Part shown: piece after piece, positions 17,574-27,346 of the stretch
Numbering within the stretch: the first letter of the stretch is position 1
Layout of the letters: each line of letters starts with the position of its first letter
Assembly: GCF_900176115.1 (NCBI RefSeq)
Contig: NZ_FWWR01000009.1
Span: 1,054,001-1,118,000, forward strand
Source: Peptoniphilus asaccharolyticus DSM 20463
Lineage (GTDB): Bacteria; Bacillota; Clostridia; Tissierellales; Peptoniphilaceae
DNA: 64,000 nt
Direction of reading: 5' to 3'
Notes under the pieces: generated by a model
Databases searched by the model: none
Seen by the model: only the letters and a program-made list of their open reading frames with translations
What the model was told of the DNA's origin: nothing
Made by a program: the position numbers and the translations under genes

Positions 17574-18253
17574 TATAAAAATTTTAATACTATTGGCATT
17601 AGCACCACTGTTACAAGACCTGCTAAGCCTATTGAAAGCCCAGACATAGCACCTTCAATTTCTCCCATCTCATTTGCTTTAGAAGTTCCAACTGCGTGTG
17701 ATGCTGTTCCTATTGCAATTCCTTTAGCAACAGGGCTCTTTATTCCCAATACTTTTAAGATAACTGGCCCTATTGTCGCTCCCAATATCCCACTTAGCAT
17801 AATGGTTATTATAGTGAGCGTAGGATTTCCTCCATTTTGCTCAGACAACGGCATCCCTATAGCTGTAGTCACTGCGTGAGGTATAAAAGATGTTGTAAGT
17901 TTCTCGCTAAGACCAAACACCTTACAAAGTATCAATGTGCTTGACACCGCCACAATTGAGCCAACTACTATCCCAACAATAATTGGAACAATGTCTTTTT
18001 TTAATATGTCCAAATTCTTATACAACTCCACCATCAATGCAACTGTGGTAGGAGCAATTAAAAATGTAATGTATTTCGCACCCATGTTATAAGTTTCAAA
18101 ATCAATCCCGAATCCAACTAACACTGCAATAGTCAGAACTATTCCAATCAAAAGTGGATTTAAAACAGGCGTCTTAAATTTTTGATTTATTTTCACCCCA
18201 ACTAAGTAACATCCATACGAAAGTAAAATTCCAAAATACGGATTATTTGTCAT
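17573..18253 (-). CDS. lrgB: LrgB/CidB-family membrane protein
   Basis: The protein is 226 residues with 6-7 hydrophobic spans and the LrgB motifs (LNPLLIGIVLTI near residue 32, FIPHAVTTAIGMPLSEQNGG near 123, and GTASHAVGTSKANEMG near 183). LrgAB/CidAB systems affect murein hydrolase activity and, in several Firmicutes, transport pyruvate or related acids. It overlaps lrgA by 4 bp. The IS30 copy 1 lies within its stop codon: removal of the IS and one TATA gives TAA, and the present stop is TAG with its G supplied by the IS end, so the protein is unchanged. Confidence 0.92.
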   Translation of the reverse strand: MTNNPYFGILLSYGCYLVGVKINQKFKTPVLNPLLIGIVLTIAVLVGFGIDFETYNMGAKYITFLIAPTTVALMVELYKNLDILKKDIVPIIVGIVVGSIVAVSSTLILCKVFGLSEKLTTSFIPHAVTTAIGMPLSEQNGGNPTLTIITIMLSGILGATIGPVILKVLGIKSPVAKGIAIGTASHAVGTSKANEMGEIEGAMSGLSIGLAGLVTVVLMPIVLKFL

Positions 18254-18597
18254 TTCAACCTCCTTATTACAAACTCCACTACAAGAGCTGTGACAGCCAA
18301 AGTTATTATCGTAGATATACTCACTACTATGACAAGTTCAAGAGCCTTCCCATCCATACTCTTGTACTCCTTCATTATCTCCACTCCAGCCGGTAAAAAG
18401 AAGAAAGCAAAATACTTCAACAATCCTTTCGAAGTTTCTTCAACGTCTTTTACTTTTACAACTTTAAAAATAAGCCCTAAAAATAAAAAAATCATACCCC
18501 AAACTACCATAGGTATAGGAGTACTAAAAAAATAATTCACAACCACGCCCATAAGAAGACATACGAGCAAGATTGAAAATTCCTTTAGATAATTCAA
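18250..18597 (-). CDS. lrgA: LrgA/CidA-family holin-like protein
   Basis: The protein is 115 residues with four predicted membrane spans and the family pattern (LLVCLLMGVVVNYFFSTPIP near the N-terminus, FFLPAGVEIMKEY near 70). It is the partner of LrgB in a two-gene operon. ATGA-type overlap with lrgB indicates coupling. No LytSR two-component genes are adjacent. Confidence 0.9.
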   Translation of the reverse strand: MNYLKEFSILLVCLLMGVVVNYFFSTPIPMVVWGMIFLFLGLIFKVVKVKDVEETSKGLLKYFAFFFLPAGVEIMKEYKSMDGKALELVIVVSISTIITLAVTALVVEFVIRRLK

Positions 18598-18764
18598 TCA
18601 TCTCACCTCTTTCTTTATTATATAATATTTTATTTCCATTGTCTTTTATTTTAAAGTACATAATCAAACTCTTCTCATATTTATTAGATTAAATTTAGCT
18701 ATTGAGTAGCTTTCTCACTTTTTAAGTCCTACCCTATATGTTAGAATTAACTACGGAGGTTAAA

Positions 18765-19547
18765 ATGTTATTTTGCTCACTTTCGAGCGGTTCATCAGGG
18801 AACTGCCAATATATAGAATATAAAAACACAAAAATATTAATAGATGCCGGACATTCGGGTAAAAAGATTACTGAGTTGTTAAAAAGCATAGATAAAAAAG
18901 TTGAAGACGTGGATGCAATCTTTGTGACTCATGAGCATATAGACCATGCCAAAGGCGTTGGGGTTCTATCTCGTAAGCACAACATAAAAGTATTCTCAAC
19001 CATCGAAACCATGCGTTCTATGCAGCCGGTTACAAAAGAAATTGCAGCTGAAAATGCATACACATTTGTAAACGGTCAACCATTCCAATTTAAAGACTTG
19101 TATATCCAGCCGATGCAGTCGTTCCACGATTGCACTAATGGGACTTGTTTTATAGTAAATGGAAACAAAAAAATCAGCGTGGTTACAGATACAGGCCATG
19201 TGAACCCTGAACTTTTAAGTTCAATGGAGAACTCAGATATATACTATTTAGAATCTAATCACGACTACGATATGCTCATGAATGGAACTTACCCTTGGAG
19301 TTTGAAGAGCAGAATTTCTTCAACCAGAGGTCACCTTTCAAATGACAATGCAGCAGAGATTTTAAATAGACTTATCAAAAAGAAAAATGAAATTGTAATG
19401 TTGTCCCATCTTTCACAAGATAACAACACTCATACAATTGCTTCAAATACAGTACGAGATTTACTAAGTCAAAATTCAATAATTGACGGAGTAGATTACA
19501 AATTAGAGGTTTCCCCTCGTGATGAGGTTTCTCTACATGAAATTTAG
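18765..19547 (+). CDS. walJ: Metallo-beta-lactamase-fold hydrolase, WalJ/YycJ-like
   Basis: The opening CSLSSGSSGNCQYIEY and the metal motif T55-H-E-H-I-D-H61 identify the YycJ (WalJ, VicX) group, a putative 5'-to-3' DNA exonuclease associated in many Firmicutes with the walKR operon. Here walKR is absent and the gene heads a walJ-surE-hydrolase operon. I start at ATG 18765, which has CGGAGG 6 nt upstream and gives the family N-terminus; an in-frame ATG at 18738 lies before that site. Length is 260 residues. Confidence 0.88.
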   Translation: MLFCSLSSGSSGNCQYIEYKNTKILIDAGHSGKKITELLKSIDKKVEDVDAIFVTHEHIDHAKGVGVLSRKHNIKVFSTIETMRSMQPVTKEIAAENAYTFVNGQPFQFKDLYIQPMQSFHDCTNGTCFIVNGNKKISVVTDTGHVNPELLSSMENSDIYYLESNHDYDMLMNGTYPWSLKSRISSTRGHLSNDNAAEILNRLIKKKNEIVMLSHLSQDNNTHTIASNTVRDLLSQNSIIDGVDYKLEVSPRDEVSLHEI

Positions 19548-19555
19548 GAGGAAAA

Positions 19556-20299
19556 ATGAATATATTACTAACTAACGACGATGGTTTCTTTGCTCCGGGT
19601 ATAAAAGAACTTGCCAGACAACTTATAGCAGCAGGACATGATGTTACAATTGTTGCCCCAACTCAAGAAAATTCAGGAAAGAGCCACTCTATAACACTCC
19701 AAAAAGAACTTATCATATCACCAGTTACTATAGATGGATTAGATATACCTTGCTACTCTGTTACAGGCACTCCAGCTGATTGTGTAAGAGCTGCTATAAA
19801 CATTCTAGACACAAAATTTGATTTCTGTTTCTCAGGTTGCAACTTCGGATATAATGCCGGAATGGATATACTATACTCAGGAACAGTTTCAGCTGCAATC
19901 GAAGCCAATGTGTATGGAATTAATTCCTTTGCAGTATCAGCAGAATTTTTAAAAGGTCATACAAACTATGAAACAGCAGCCAAAGTTGCTATAGAAATAT
20001 TTGACAAAATTCATAAATCACTTGATAGCGTTCAAGTAATCAACATCAACGTTCCATCACTTGACTATTCAGAATTAAAGGGAATAAAAGTTGCCAAAAT
20101 AGGCGGAAATGTAATGGATAAATATGTCAAAGTTCAAACTGACAATGGATATACACTTTCACTTTGTGGAAGAAATGAATACCAATGCCCAGAAAACACA
20201 GATAGATGTCTACTTGCAGATGGATATGCCACAGTAACACCTCTTCTATATGAGCTTACTGACGAAAAATTAATGGACAATATTCGTAAAATGCTATGA
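19556..20299 (+). CDS. surE: 5'/3'-nucleotidase SurE
   Basis: SurE removes phosphate from nucleoside monophosphates. The metal-binding NDDG is at residues 7-10, then ENSGKSHSIT near 41 and SGCNFGYNAGMDILYSGT near 94 complete the active site. The length of 247 is normal. It begins 8 bp after walJ with AGGAGG overlapping that gene's end, and overlaps the next gene by 4 bp (ATGA). Confidence 0.95.
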   Translation: MNILLTNDDGFFAPGIKELARQLIAAGHDVTIVAPTQENSGKSHSITLQKELIISPVTIDGLDIPCYSVTGTPADCVRAAINILDTKFDFCFSGCNFGYNAGMDILYSGTVSAAIEANVYGINSFAVSAEFLKGHTNYETAAKVAIEIFDKIHKSLDSVQVININVPSLDYSELKGIKVAKIGGNVMDKYVKVQTDNGYTLSLCGRNEYQCPENTDRCLLADGYATVTPLLYELTDEKLMDNIRKML

Positions 20300-21168
20300 A
20301 AGAATTCTACTACCCTTCATCAAACGGAATTGACAATGTCGAATCTATAATATGGGAATGCGAAAAGCCAAGATTCGCTTTACAAATAGTGCACGGAATG
20401 CAAGAACATATTGGAAGATATGCAGACTTTGCCAAATTTCTAAATGCTCACAATGTTTTGGTGGCTGGTGAAAACCACTTAGGACATGGTAAAACTTCAA
20501 AAACACTTGGTGACTTTGGCGATGGAGATACAATATCTCACGTTATAAAAGATGTTCACTACCTAAATGAACACTTGTCAAAGACCTACAATGTGCCAGT
20601 GTATATACTTGGTCATTCAATGGGTTCATTTATAACTCGCTACTATATTTACAAATACAAGACTGAAAAAGCCGTTATAATGGGTACTGGAAACACACCA
20701 GCATTTCTTGCAAACTTACTCTACGCTCTTGCTAGCATTGACGAAAAAATATTTGGAAAAGAGCACAGAAGTGAATTTCTGAGCGCTCTTACCACAGGTA
20801 GTTTCGTAAAAAGTGCCGATGGTGGGAATTGGATTTCTTACAATTTAGAAAATGCAGAGCATTACAAAAAAGATCCTCTTTGTGGCTTTAAGTTTTATCC
20901 GAGTGGTTTTAAATTCTTAGGAAGAATTTTATCGCTAATTCAAAGAGAAGATACTTTTAAAAATGCTAATGTTGACAAAATACTTTTGATTTCTGGAAAA
21001 GACGATGTCGTCGGAGCACATCATGGTGTTGAAAAAGTATTTAATAGATATTTAAAATATCTACCTAATGTCGAAATGAAACTTTTTGAAGATATGCGCC
21101 ATGAAATACTAAACGAAAAAGAAAATCAAAAAGTATACGAATATGTATTAAAATTTTTAGAAAATTAA
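20296..21168 (+). CDS. Alpha/beta hydrolase, monoacylglycerol lipase/lysophospholipase-like
   Basis: This is a 290-residue serine hydrolase of the S33-type group. The nucleophile elbow is GHSMGS with Ser108, an oxyanion stretch HGMQEH lies near residue 33, and the likely acid and base are Asp in SGKDDVVG and His in DMRHEIL. No signal peptide is visible, so it is cytosolic. It overlaps surE by 4 bp and closes the operon. The substrate is unknown; lysophospholipids or monoglycerides are usual for this group. Confidence 0.85.
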   Translation: MKEFYYPSSNGIDNVESIIWECEKPRFALQIVHGMQEHIGRYADFAKFLNAHNVLVAGENHLGHGKTSKTLGDFGDGDTISHVIKDVHYLNEHLSKTYNVPVYILGHSMGSFITRYYIYKYKTEKAVIMGTGNTPAFLANLLYALASIDEKIFGKEHRSEFLSALTTGSFVKSADGGNWISYNLENAEHYKKDPLCGFKFYPSGFKFLGRILSLIQREDTFKNANVDKILLISGKDDVVGAHHGVEKVFNRYLKYLPNVEMKLFEDMRHEILNEKENQKVYEYVLKFLEN

Positions 21169-21170
21169 TT

Positions 21171-21196
21171 TAGCTCCTTAGAAGGAGCTTTTTTAT
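21171..21196 (+). terminator. Terminator of walJ-surE-hydrolase operon
   Basis: AGCTCC (21172-21177) pairs with GGAGCT (21184-21189), then TTTTTT. Confidence 0.88.
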
Positions 21197-21310
21197 TTTA
21201 ATAATTATTGCAAATCAACATATATTTAAAACTTAAATTATAAAAATTATAAACTATTTGTAAAGCTTTATAGTAATGTGATAAAATTTTAAATAAAAGG
21301 AGGTTTTTAT

Positions 21311-22759
21311 ATGAGAGTAATCGTTATCTCAATAGTTGTTGTATATATGTTAATAATGCTATTTATTGGCTGGTACTCTTCTAAAAAAATCAGTTCAAAC
21401 GAAGACTTTATGTTAGCAGGCCGTAGACTTGGACCGTTACTTATGGCAGGAACTCTTGCTGCTACTGAAATTGGTGGAGGTTCTTCCCTTGGTGTTGTTG
21501 AAAAATCTTTTGGAGATTGGGGTATAGATGCTAATTGGTACGTAACTACTATGGGAATTGCTTTTATAATATTATCTTTTTTAGCTCCAAAGTTTAGACA
21601 GTCTGAAGTAAAAACTGTCCCTGAATATTTTAGAAGAAGATACGGCAGAAAATCCGGCTTTATAACATCTATAATAATGCTCTTACCTCTAATCGGGCTT
21701 ACTGCATCTCAATTTATAGCATCTTCTACAATAGTTTCCGTAATGCTTGGTTGGGATTATAAAGTAGCTGTAACTATAGTAGCTTTAGTAGTTACTGTGT
21801 ACTCTGTCTTAGGTGGACTTTGGTCCGTAACTATGACAGACTTTGTTCAAGTCTTTTTAATTGTCGTAGGTATGATCATTGCAGTACCATTTGCTTTAAA
21901 TACAGCTGGTGGTTTTGAAATGGTTCAAGCAAATGTGCCTGCTGAAACATTCCAGTTATTCAAAGGTGTTGGCCCTGTTGAAATTATTTCTTTAATAATT
22001 ATGTATATTGCTTCTTTTACTGTTGGACAAGAAGCTGTTTCAAGATATTATGCTGCTAGAGATCCCAAAGCTGCTGTACAAGGTTCTATAATATCTGCAA
22101 TAATAAATTTTGTATACGCTTTTATACCAACTATACTAGGTATAATTACCTTATCTTTAATTAATATGGGTAAACTAGATGAATCTCTAATTTTAAAAAA
22201 TGGAGCTTACTATGCTCTCCCACATTTGGCTATGACCACTATGCCAGCTATAATAGTCGGACTACTCTTCGCAGGTATTATATCTGCCACAATGTCTTCA
22301 GCTGATTCAGATTTGTTAGGTGCTGGTAGTATCTTTGCAAATGATATTTATAAAATATATTTAAATAAAGATGCGTCTTCTGACAAAGTTATGAGAACTA
22401 CACAAATAACCATGGTTATAGTAGGAATATTTGGTTGGTTTATAGCATTTACAAATACTAAATCTATAATTTCAATTCTAATGTTTTCATTTACCCTTAG
22501 AGCTGCTGGTTCTTTCTTCCCTTATATTTTTGGGTTATATTGGTCAAAGTCTTCTGAAGCAGGAACTATTGCATCTCTTATCACAGGTTCAGCAGTAGTA
22601 CTTGGCTTCCAATATATTCCAGTACTTTCTGAATTTGCAAAAAATTACAAACTAAATTCAATAATCCCAGCTCTGTTTATATCAATTATATTTTTTGTAG
22701 TATTTAGTAAACTATTTCCACCTAAAATTGAAACCACTAATCTCACAGAAGATTTTTAA
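21311..22759 (+). CDS. Sodium:solute symporter (SSS family)
   Basis: The 482-residue protein has about 13 hydrophobic spans and SSS-family signatures: FMLAGRRLGPLLMAGTLAATEIGGGSS near residues 34-60 (motif quoted in parts: FMLAGRRLGP, ATEIGGGSS), VPEYFRRRYGRKSG near 101, and ISATMSSADSDLLGAGSIF near 320. Members import solutes such as proline, pantothenate, sugars or acids with Na+. The substrate is not evident. It is monocistronic, with AAGGAGG upstream and its own terminator. Confidence 0.88.
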   Translation: MRVIVISIVVVYMLIMLFIGWYSSKKISSNEDFMLAGRRLGPLLMAGTLAATEIGGGSSLGVVEKSFGDWGIDANWYVTTMGIAFIILSFLAPKFRQSEVKTVPEYFRRRYGRKSGFITSIIMLLPLIGLTASQFIASSTIVSVMLGWDYKVAVTIVALVVTVYSVLGGLWSVTMTDFVQVFLIVVGMIIAVPFALNTAGGFEMVQANVPAETFQLFKGVGPVEIISLIIMYIASFTVGQEAVSRYYAARDPKAAVQGSIISAIINFVYAFIPTILGIITLSLINMGKLDESLILKNGAYYALPHLAMTTMPAIIVGLLFAGIISATMSSADSDLLGAGSIFANDIYKIYLNKDASSDKVMRTTQITMVIVGIFGWFIAFTNTKSIISILMFSFTLRAAGSFFPYIFGLYWSKSSEAGTIASLITGSAVVLGFQYIPVLSEFAKNYKLNSIIPALFISIIFFVVFSKLFPPKIETTNLTEDF

Positions 22760-22762
22760 TAA

Positions 22763-22790
22763 AAAAGCAGTTTATAAACTGCTTTTTTTA
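22763..22790 (+). terminator. Terminator of the SSS symporter
   Basis: AAGCAG (22765-22770) pairs with CTGCTT (22779-22784), followed by T7. The next 270 bases are very AT-rich and hold no gene I can see. Confidence 0.88.
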
Positions 22791-23064
22791 TTTTAATAAT
22801 TATCTATTATTTTTTTTAGAAATTTTTTCTCGTTTCATTTCCTTATTTACTAATTTCTAATTATCAAAATCACTTCCACTTTATTCTCATTAATCTTTTT
22901 CAAACTTCAATTATATAATTTAATAATTTTTTATTATTTATATAGCTTATATTTATCTCTCTAAAACCTTATCTTATCTATATTTAATTCATTTTTTATT
23001 GTCTTTTTAAATATTTAATGATATGCTTAATAATATAAAATTATAATAATCTTAGGAGGGTACT

Positions 23065-23310
23065 ATGAAATACTTAAAATACTTATGTTCTGACAAAGGC
23101 ACTTTTTTTGCAGGTGGCGTTGCTGCTGCTTTTATTGCTAAGAAGATTTTAAAAAGCGATGCTGTTCATAAGATGGCTGTTAATGCTGTAGCTAGTGGAA
23201 TGAAAATTCAAAAAGAAGCTGGATACCAACTTGAATCTATAAAAGAAGATGCTGAAGATTTAGTAAGACAGCAAGAAGATGCTGCTAAAGCTGAATGTGA
23301 TTGCGAATAA
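23065..23310 (+). CDS. DUF6110-like small protein upstream of metal ATPase
   Basis: This 81-residue protein has a short hydrophobic stretch with a Gly/Ala-rich turn (FFAGGVAAAFIAKKILKS), a helical middle and an acidic, Cys-containing tail (AECDCE). Small proteins of this type (DUF6110) commonly precede P1B-type ATPases in Firmicutes; function is unknown. The terminal CDC could bind metal, which is inference. AGGAGGG lies 8 nt upstream of the ATG. The next gene starts 9 bp after its stop. Confidence 0.6.
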   Translation: MKYLKYLCSDKGTFFAGGVAAAFIAKKILKSDAVHKMAVNAVASGMKIQKEAGYQLESIKEDAEDLVRQQEDAAKAECDCE

Positions 23311-23699
23311 GTGAAACTATGAAATTTAAAATCGCATGTAATTTAAATGGTTATCTGCGCTTAAAGTTTGGTAGATATGCTTTTGAAGAAGAGGATACTT
23401 ACTCTCTTGCTCATGAAATAAAAAAATATCGTGGCGTCTATAATGTTGAGATAAATCACATAACCGGTTCTATGCTCATAGAACACGACACAGATGTTGA
23501 AGATCTTCTCGACAGAATTAGAGCTATAAAATTGGATGAGCTTGAAAAAGTTCCATCTTATGAGAGAGATGAAAGCACTGCCTTAGCTATAAAATTCAGA
23601 CAAAAAATCTTAAAGAAATTTTTGATGAGATTTGTCGGCAAAAATCTTTTCCCTAGTCCACTTAGAAAAATAGTGGTATTGAAAAAGTCTTTTGGATAT

Positions 23700-24816
23700 G
23701 ACGAATTGTCAAATCAAATGCAACACCTATGGTAAGAGACCAAAAAGTTCTTCTTTAGGTGTTTTATATTTTATACATTTTCTAGGTCTATTATTCATTA
23801 AACTTAAGTTATAATTTAATTCATCAATATTCACTTCTGATAAATCCATACCCTTAGGATAAAACTCCCTCAAAAGTCCGTTACTATTTTCATTTGTACC
23901 TTTTTGCCATGCACAATAGGGATCACAAAAATAAGTTTTGCATCCTAATTCTTTTTCTATTTTCTCAAATTCTGAAAATTCTTTACCTCTATCAAAGGTT
24001 ATTGTTTTTACTAATTCTTTTGGATAATCTTTTAATGCATTTATTATTGCTGGTGTTACGCTTTCCGACTTTCTATTTTCAACTAGGATTGCTATATAAT
24101 ATCTAGATTTTCTTTCTGCTAAAGTTACGAAACAACATCTACTTTTCCTTTTTATGATCTAATCTGCCTGATTCCACTGTATCTGCTTCCCAGTGGCCTA
24201 ATTCTTGCCTTCTGTATATCTCTTTAGGTCTTTTCTTAATTGTTCTACCTTTATCATTGAATTTTCCTCTTTTTTCTGCTGGCCTTTTAAATTTAGCTTT
24301 TCTTCTCAAATTTTTCATACTAGTTTTTGGCAGCTTTTTGGCGTGTATCATTCTATATATCGTTGATGTAGATGGTAATTCATGAATCTCATTTGTGTTT
24401 CTATTTGATATTTGTTCAGGGGACCAATGTTCGTTAATCTTTACAGTTAAATAATCAATAACATCTTTAGAAAATTTACTTTTTCTATGGCAGTCTTTTC
24501 TTCTATCAATATATTTATCATTTGCCTTTATCGGAAAGTACTTAGTGTAACTTCCCCTACTAACTTTTATCTTAGATGAATTTCTTTTAATTTCTCTAGA
24601 TATTGTACTAGGTGACCTTTTAAGTGCTTGTGCAATTTTCCTTATACTCATTCCTAAATTTAAAAATTGGTAAATACAAGATCTTTCTTCTATGGTAAGA
24701 TGGTTATAGCTCATAGTTAATCACTCCTTTTAATATGTTTTGTTTGGTCACTTACATATTAACACAGCTGATTAGCTATGAGTTTATTTATGTTGCACTT
24801 GTTATGATAAATTATC
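23700..24816 (-). mobile_element. IS30-family insertion sequence, copy 2 (1117 bp)
   Basis: It is nearly identical to copy 1 across its whole length. ATAT flanks both sides (23696-23699 and 24817-24820), and removing the IS plus one ATAT restores the ATPase reading frame exactly, which supports a 4-bp target duplication. The transposase is on the minus strand, opposite to the interrupted gene. Confidence 0.92.
23727..24714 (-). pseudogene. IS30-family transposase, frameshifted (copy 2)
   Basis: The frame from ATG 24714 reads through the helix-turn-helix and the first catalytic Asp (GHWEADTVESG) for 191 codons. A T5 run at 24149-24153, where copy 1 has T4, then shifts it to a stop. The remaining DDE segment continues in another frame to 23727. 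The lesion is at a different homopolymer from the one in copy 1, so a consensus of the two copies gives one intact transposase of about 330 residues. Confidence 0.87.
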
Positions 24817-26529
24817 ATATATAAATCAAGGTTTCAAATCTCTATCAAAGGGCGAAATCAATGTGGATGTCTTAGACGGCTCTGTTATTGCTCTTTCTCT
24901 GATGAAGGGTCACTATAAAAATGCCTCTTCTATAATGTTCTTGCTTGGTATCTCTGATATTTTGGAAGAATATACTAGAGAAAAGAGTAGAAACACTCTA
25001 TCCAGTGCCCTTATATTCCAAGTGGATAAAGTTTGGGTGCAAGGTGAAAACGGAGAAGAATATCAAAAATCACTTGTCGATGTTCAAATAGACGAAAAAA
25101 TAATTGTTCGTACAGGTTCAATGATTCCAGTTGATGGCGACGTAGTAACCGGTGAAGCTGAAGTAAACGAAGCTAGCATGACCGGAGAAAGTCTACCGGT
25201 TCAAAAGACCATAGGTGACTCTGTGTTCGCCGGAACTGTGCTTGTAGACGGAGAAATAGTAGTCTCTGTGAAGTCTTTACACAGCGAGTCTCGTATACAA
25301 AGTATACTAACACTTGTAGAAGAGTCAGAGGAATTAAAATCTACAATATCTTCAAAAGCAACTCATTTGGCAGATAGAATTGTTCCGTATAGCTTTTTAT
25401 TTTCAGGAATTGTATTTGCCCTAACAGGCAGTACCGAAAAAGCTCTCTCCGCTCTTACTGTGGACTACTCTTGCGCAATTAAATTGGCTACTCCACTTTC
25501 TGTTATATCTGCTATCAGTGAAGCATCTAACAGAAGAATTATGGTAAAGGGTGGAAAATATCTTGAAACTGTAAGCGAAGCAGATACTATAGTTTTTGAC
25601 AAGACCGGCACTCTCACAATGGCAACACCAAAAGTTATGAAAGTTCTACCTTTTGGTGAGTTTACAAGAGATGAAGCTCTTCGTTTGGCAGCTTGCCTCG
25701 AAGAACACTTCCCTCATAGTTTGGCTCGTGCTATTGTAAAGAAAGCTGAAGAGGAAAATTTAAAACATAGGGAAGAGCATGCTGAAGTACAATACATTGT
25801 ATCTCATGGTGTTCACTCGACTTGGAGAGATCACAAAGTCTTAATAGGTAGTGCACATTTCTTAAAAGACGACAATGGTGTTTACTTCTCTCCAGAAGAA
25901 GAAAAAATCATAGATACTGAAGGTTTGGGATATTCATGCGTATATCTTTCTGTAGATGATAGACTTGCAGGTGTGATTTGCGTACAGGATCCACCGAGAC
26001 CTGAAGCTCCAAGGATTATATCCGAATTAAAATCTCTTGGAATAGAAAATGTATTTATGTTGACTGGAGACAGCTCACAAGCTGCTGAAAAAATAGCTGA
26101 AGAGTTGAGCATAGACAATGTGTTCTCAGGCGTGTTGCCAGAAGATAAGGCTGCAAAAATTGAAGAACTTCAAAACAAAGGTCATCGTGTAATAATGGTT
26201 GGCGATGGTATAAACGATACTCCGGCACTTGCAAAAGCTGATGTATCTATTTCTCTAAGGGATGCAACAGACCTTGCAAGAGAAGTTTCTGATATAACTC
26301 TATTGGATAGCAATTTAGATGCTCTAATAGAACTTAGAAAACTCAGCCGTGGTATGACAGAACGTATAGAATCCAATTTCACTAAGATATTTGCATTCAA
26401 CACAATGCTTCTTATCTTTGGTGCAATAGGAACTTTACAACCTACTACCACAGCTCTATTACACAATATCTCAACGGCACTTATCGGTGCAAACTCAACG
26501 AGAAATATTTTGCCTTTAGAATAAAATTA

Positions 26530-26570
26530 AACAGTGGTCCTGTTATATAAAATAAGACCACTGTTTTTTA
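26530..26570 (+). terminator. Bidirectional terminator between ATPase and iron-uptake operon
   Basis: AACAGTGGTC (26530-26539) pairs with GACCACTGTT (26556-26565), followed by a T run on the plus strand and AATTTT on the minus strand. Confidence 0.8.
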
Positions 26571-26578
26571 TGTTTTAA

Positions 26579-27346
26579 CTATTCCACTACTACACAAGTC
26601 TCTGTATATCCTAAGTTCACTTTCCTTATTGGTATATTATATATTTTGGAAAGTATCTCATCATTTAATACATCCTGTGTATTTCCACTCACTTCTATAT
26701 TTTTATCGCTTAAAATAACACAATTCCCTCCCACTTGTAAAACATGGTCAGGATAATGTGTTGTAAAAATTATTCCCTTTTTTCTTTCCGTACTCAAATC
26801 TTTTAACTTTTCAATAAATTTATATCCTTTTCCAAAATCTAAATGACTGGTAGGTTCATCTAATATTATAAATTCACTCTCCTGACAAAGGGCTGCCGTT
26901 ATAAGTACTAATTGTTGTTCTCCTCCTGAAAGATGATTATAATATTTATCTTTTAAATGCAAAATATTCATCTCTTCTAAATACTTTAACGCTATTTCTT
27001 TATCTTTTATTTTAGGTGTTCCAAAATATCCCATACTGCTAGTTCTTCCCATCAATACTACATCTAGTACCAAAAATTCAAATGTCGAACTATTTAGCTG
27101 TCCTATATATGCAATTTTTTTTGCCAAATCCTTTTTCTTGATACTTAGTACATTTGTTCCATCTATTAGAACCTCGCCTACTATAGGTTTTTCTTTTCCT
27201 GATATAAGTTTTAGCAAAGTACTTTTCCCTATTCCATTAGGTCCCAAAATAGAAGTTATACTTCCATTAGAAAATTTAAGATTTATATTTTTCAAAATCT
27301 CTTTTTTTGAATATGAAAAATTTAAATTTTTTATTTCAATTGTCAA
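26579..27346 (-). CDS. Iron-complex/cobalamin-type ABC importer, ATPase
   Basis: It has Walker A GPNGIGKST, signature LSGGEQQ, Walker B with FIILDEPTSHLD and the switch His in TTHYPDHV. It is the FecE/BtuD-type ATPase for the permease next to it. An upstream ATG at 27394 would add 16 unconserved residues inside the permease gene. I prefer TTG at 27346 with AAGGTG upstream, giving TIEIKNLNFSYSKK at the N-terminus, 255 residues, and an 11-bp overlap with the permease. It is the last gene of a three-gene operon. Confidence 0.88.
   Translation of the reverse strand: MTIEIKNLNFSYSKKEILKNINLKFSNGSITSILGPNGIGKSTLLKLISGKEKPIVGEVLIDGTNVLSIKKKDLAKKIAYIGQLNSSTFEFLVLDVVLMGRTSSMGYFGTPKIKDKEIALKYLEEMNILHLKDKYYNHLSGGEQQLVLITAALCQESEFIILDEPTSHLDFGKGYKFIEKLKDLSTERKKGIIFTTHYPDHVLQVGGNCVILSDKNIEVSGNTQDVLNDEILSKIYNIPIRKVNLGYTETCVVVE

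Larger units (their letters stand above)
23319..26524 (+). pseudogene. Heavy-metal P1B-type ATPase split by IS30 copy 2
   Basis: The 5' part (23319-23699, 127 codons) has a degenerate HMA-like N-terminus and the start of the membrane domain (FPSPLRKIVVLKK). The rest resumes at 24821 in register and runs to 26524. Joining TTT GGA TAT to ATA AAT CAA restores one frame of 694 residues, the usual size. The distal part has TGES, the phosphorylation motif DKTGTLT and GDGINDTPALA. The membrane metal-site motif is YSCAIKLATPLS rather than CPC. The transporter would export a metal ion. With the IS inside, no full-length protein can form unless the element excises. Confidence 0.9.
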
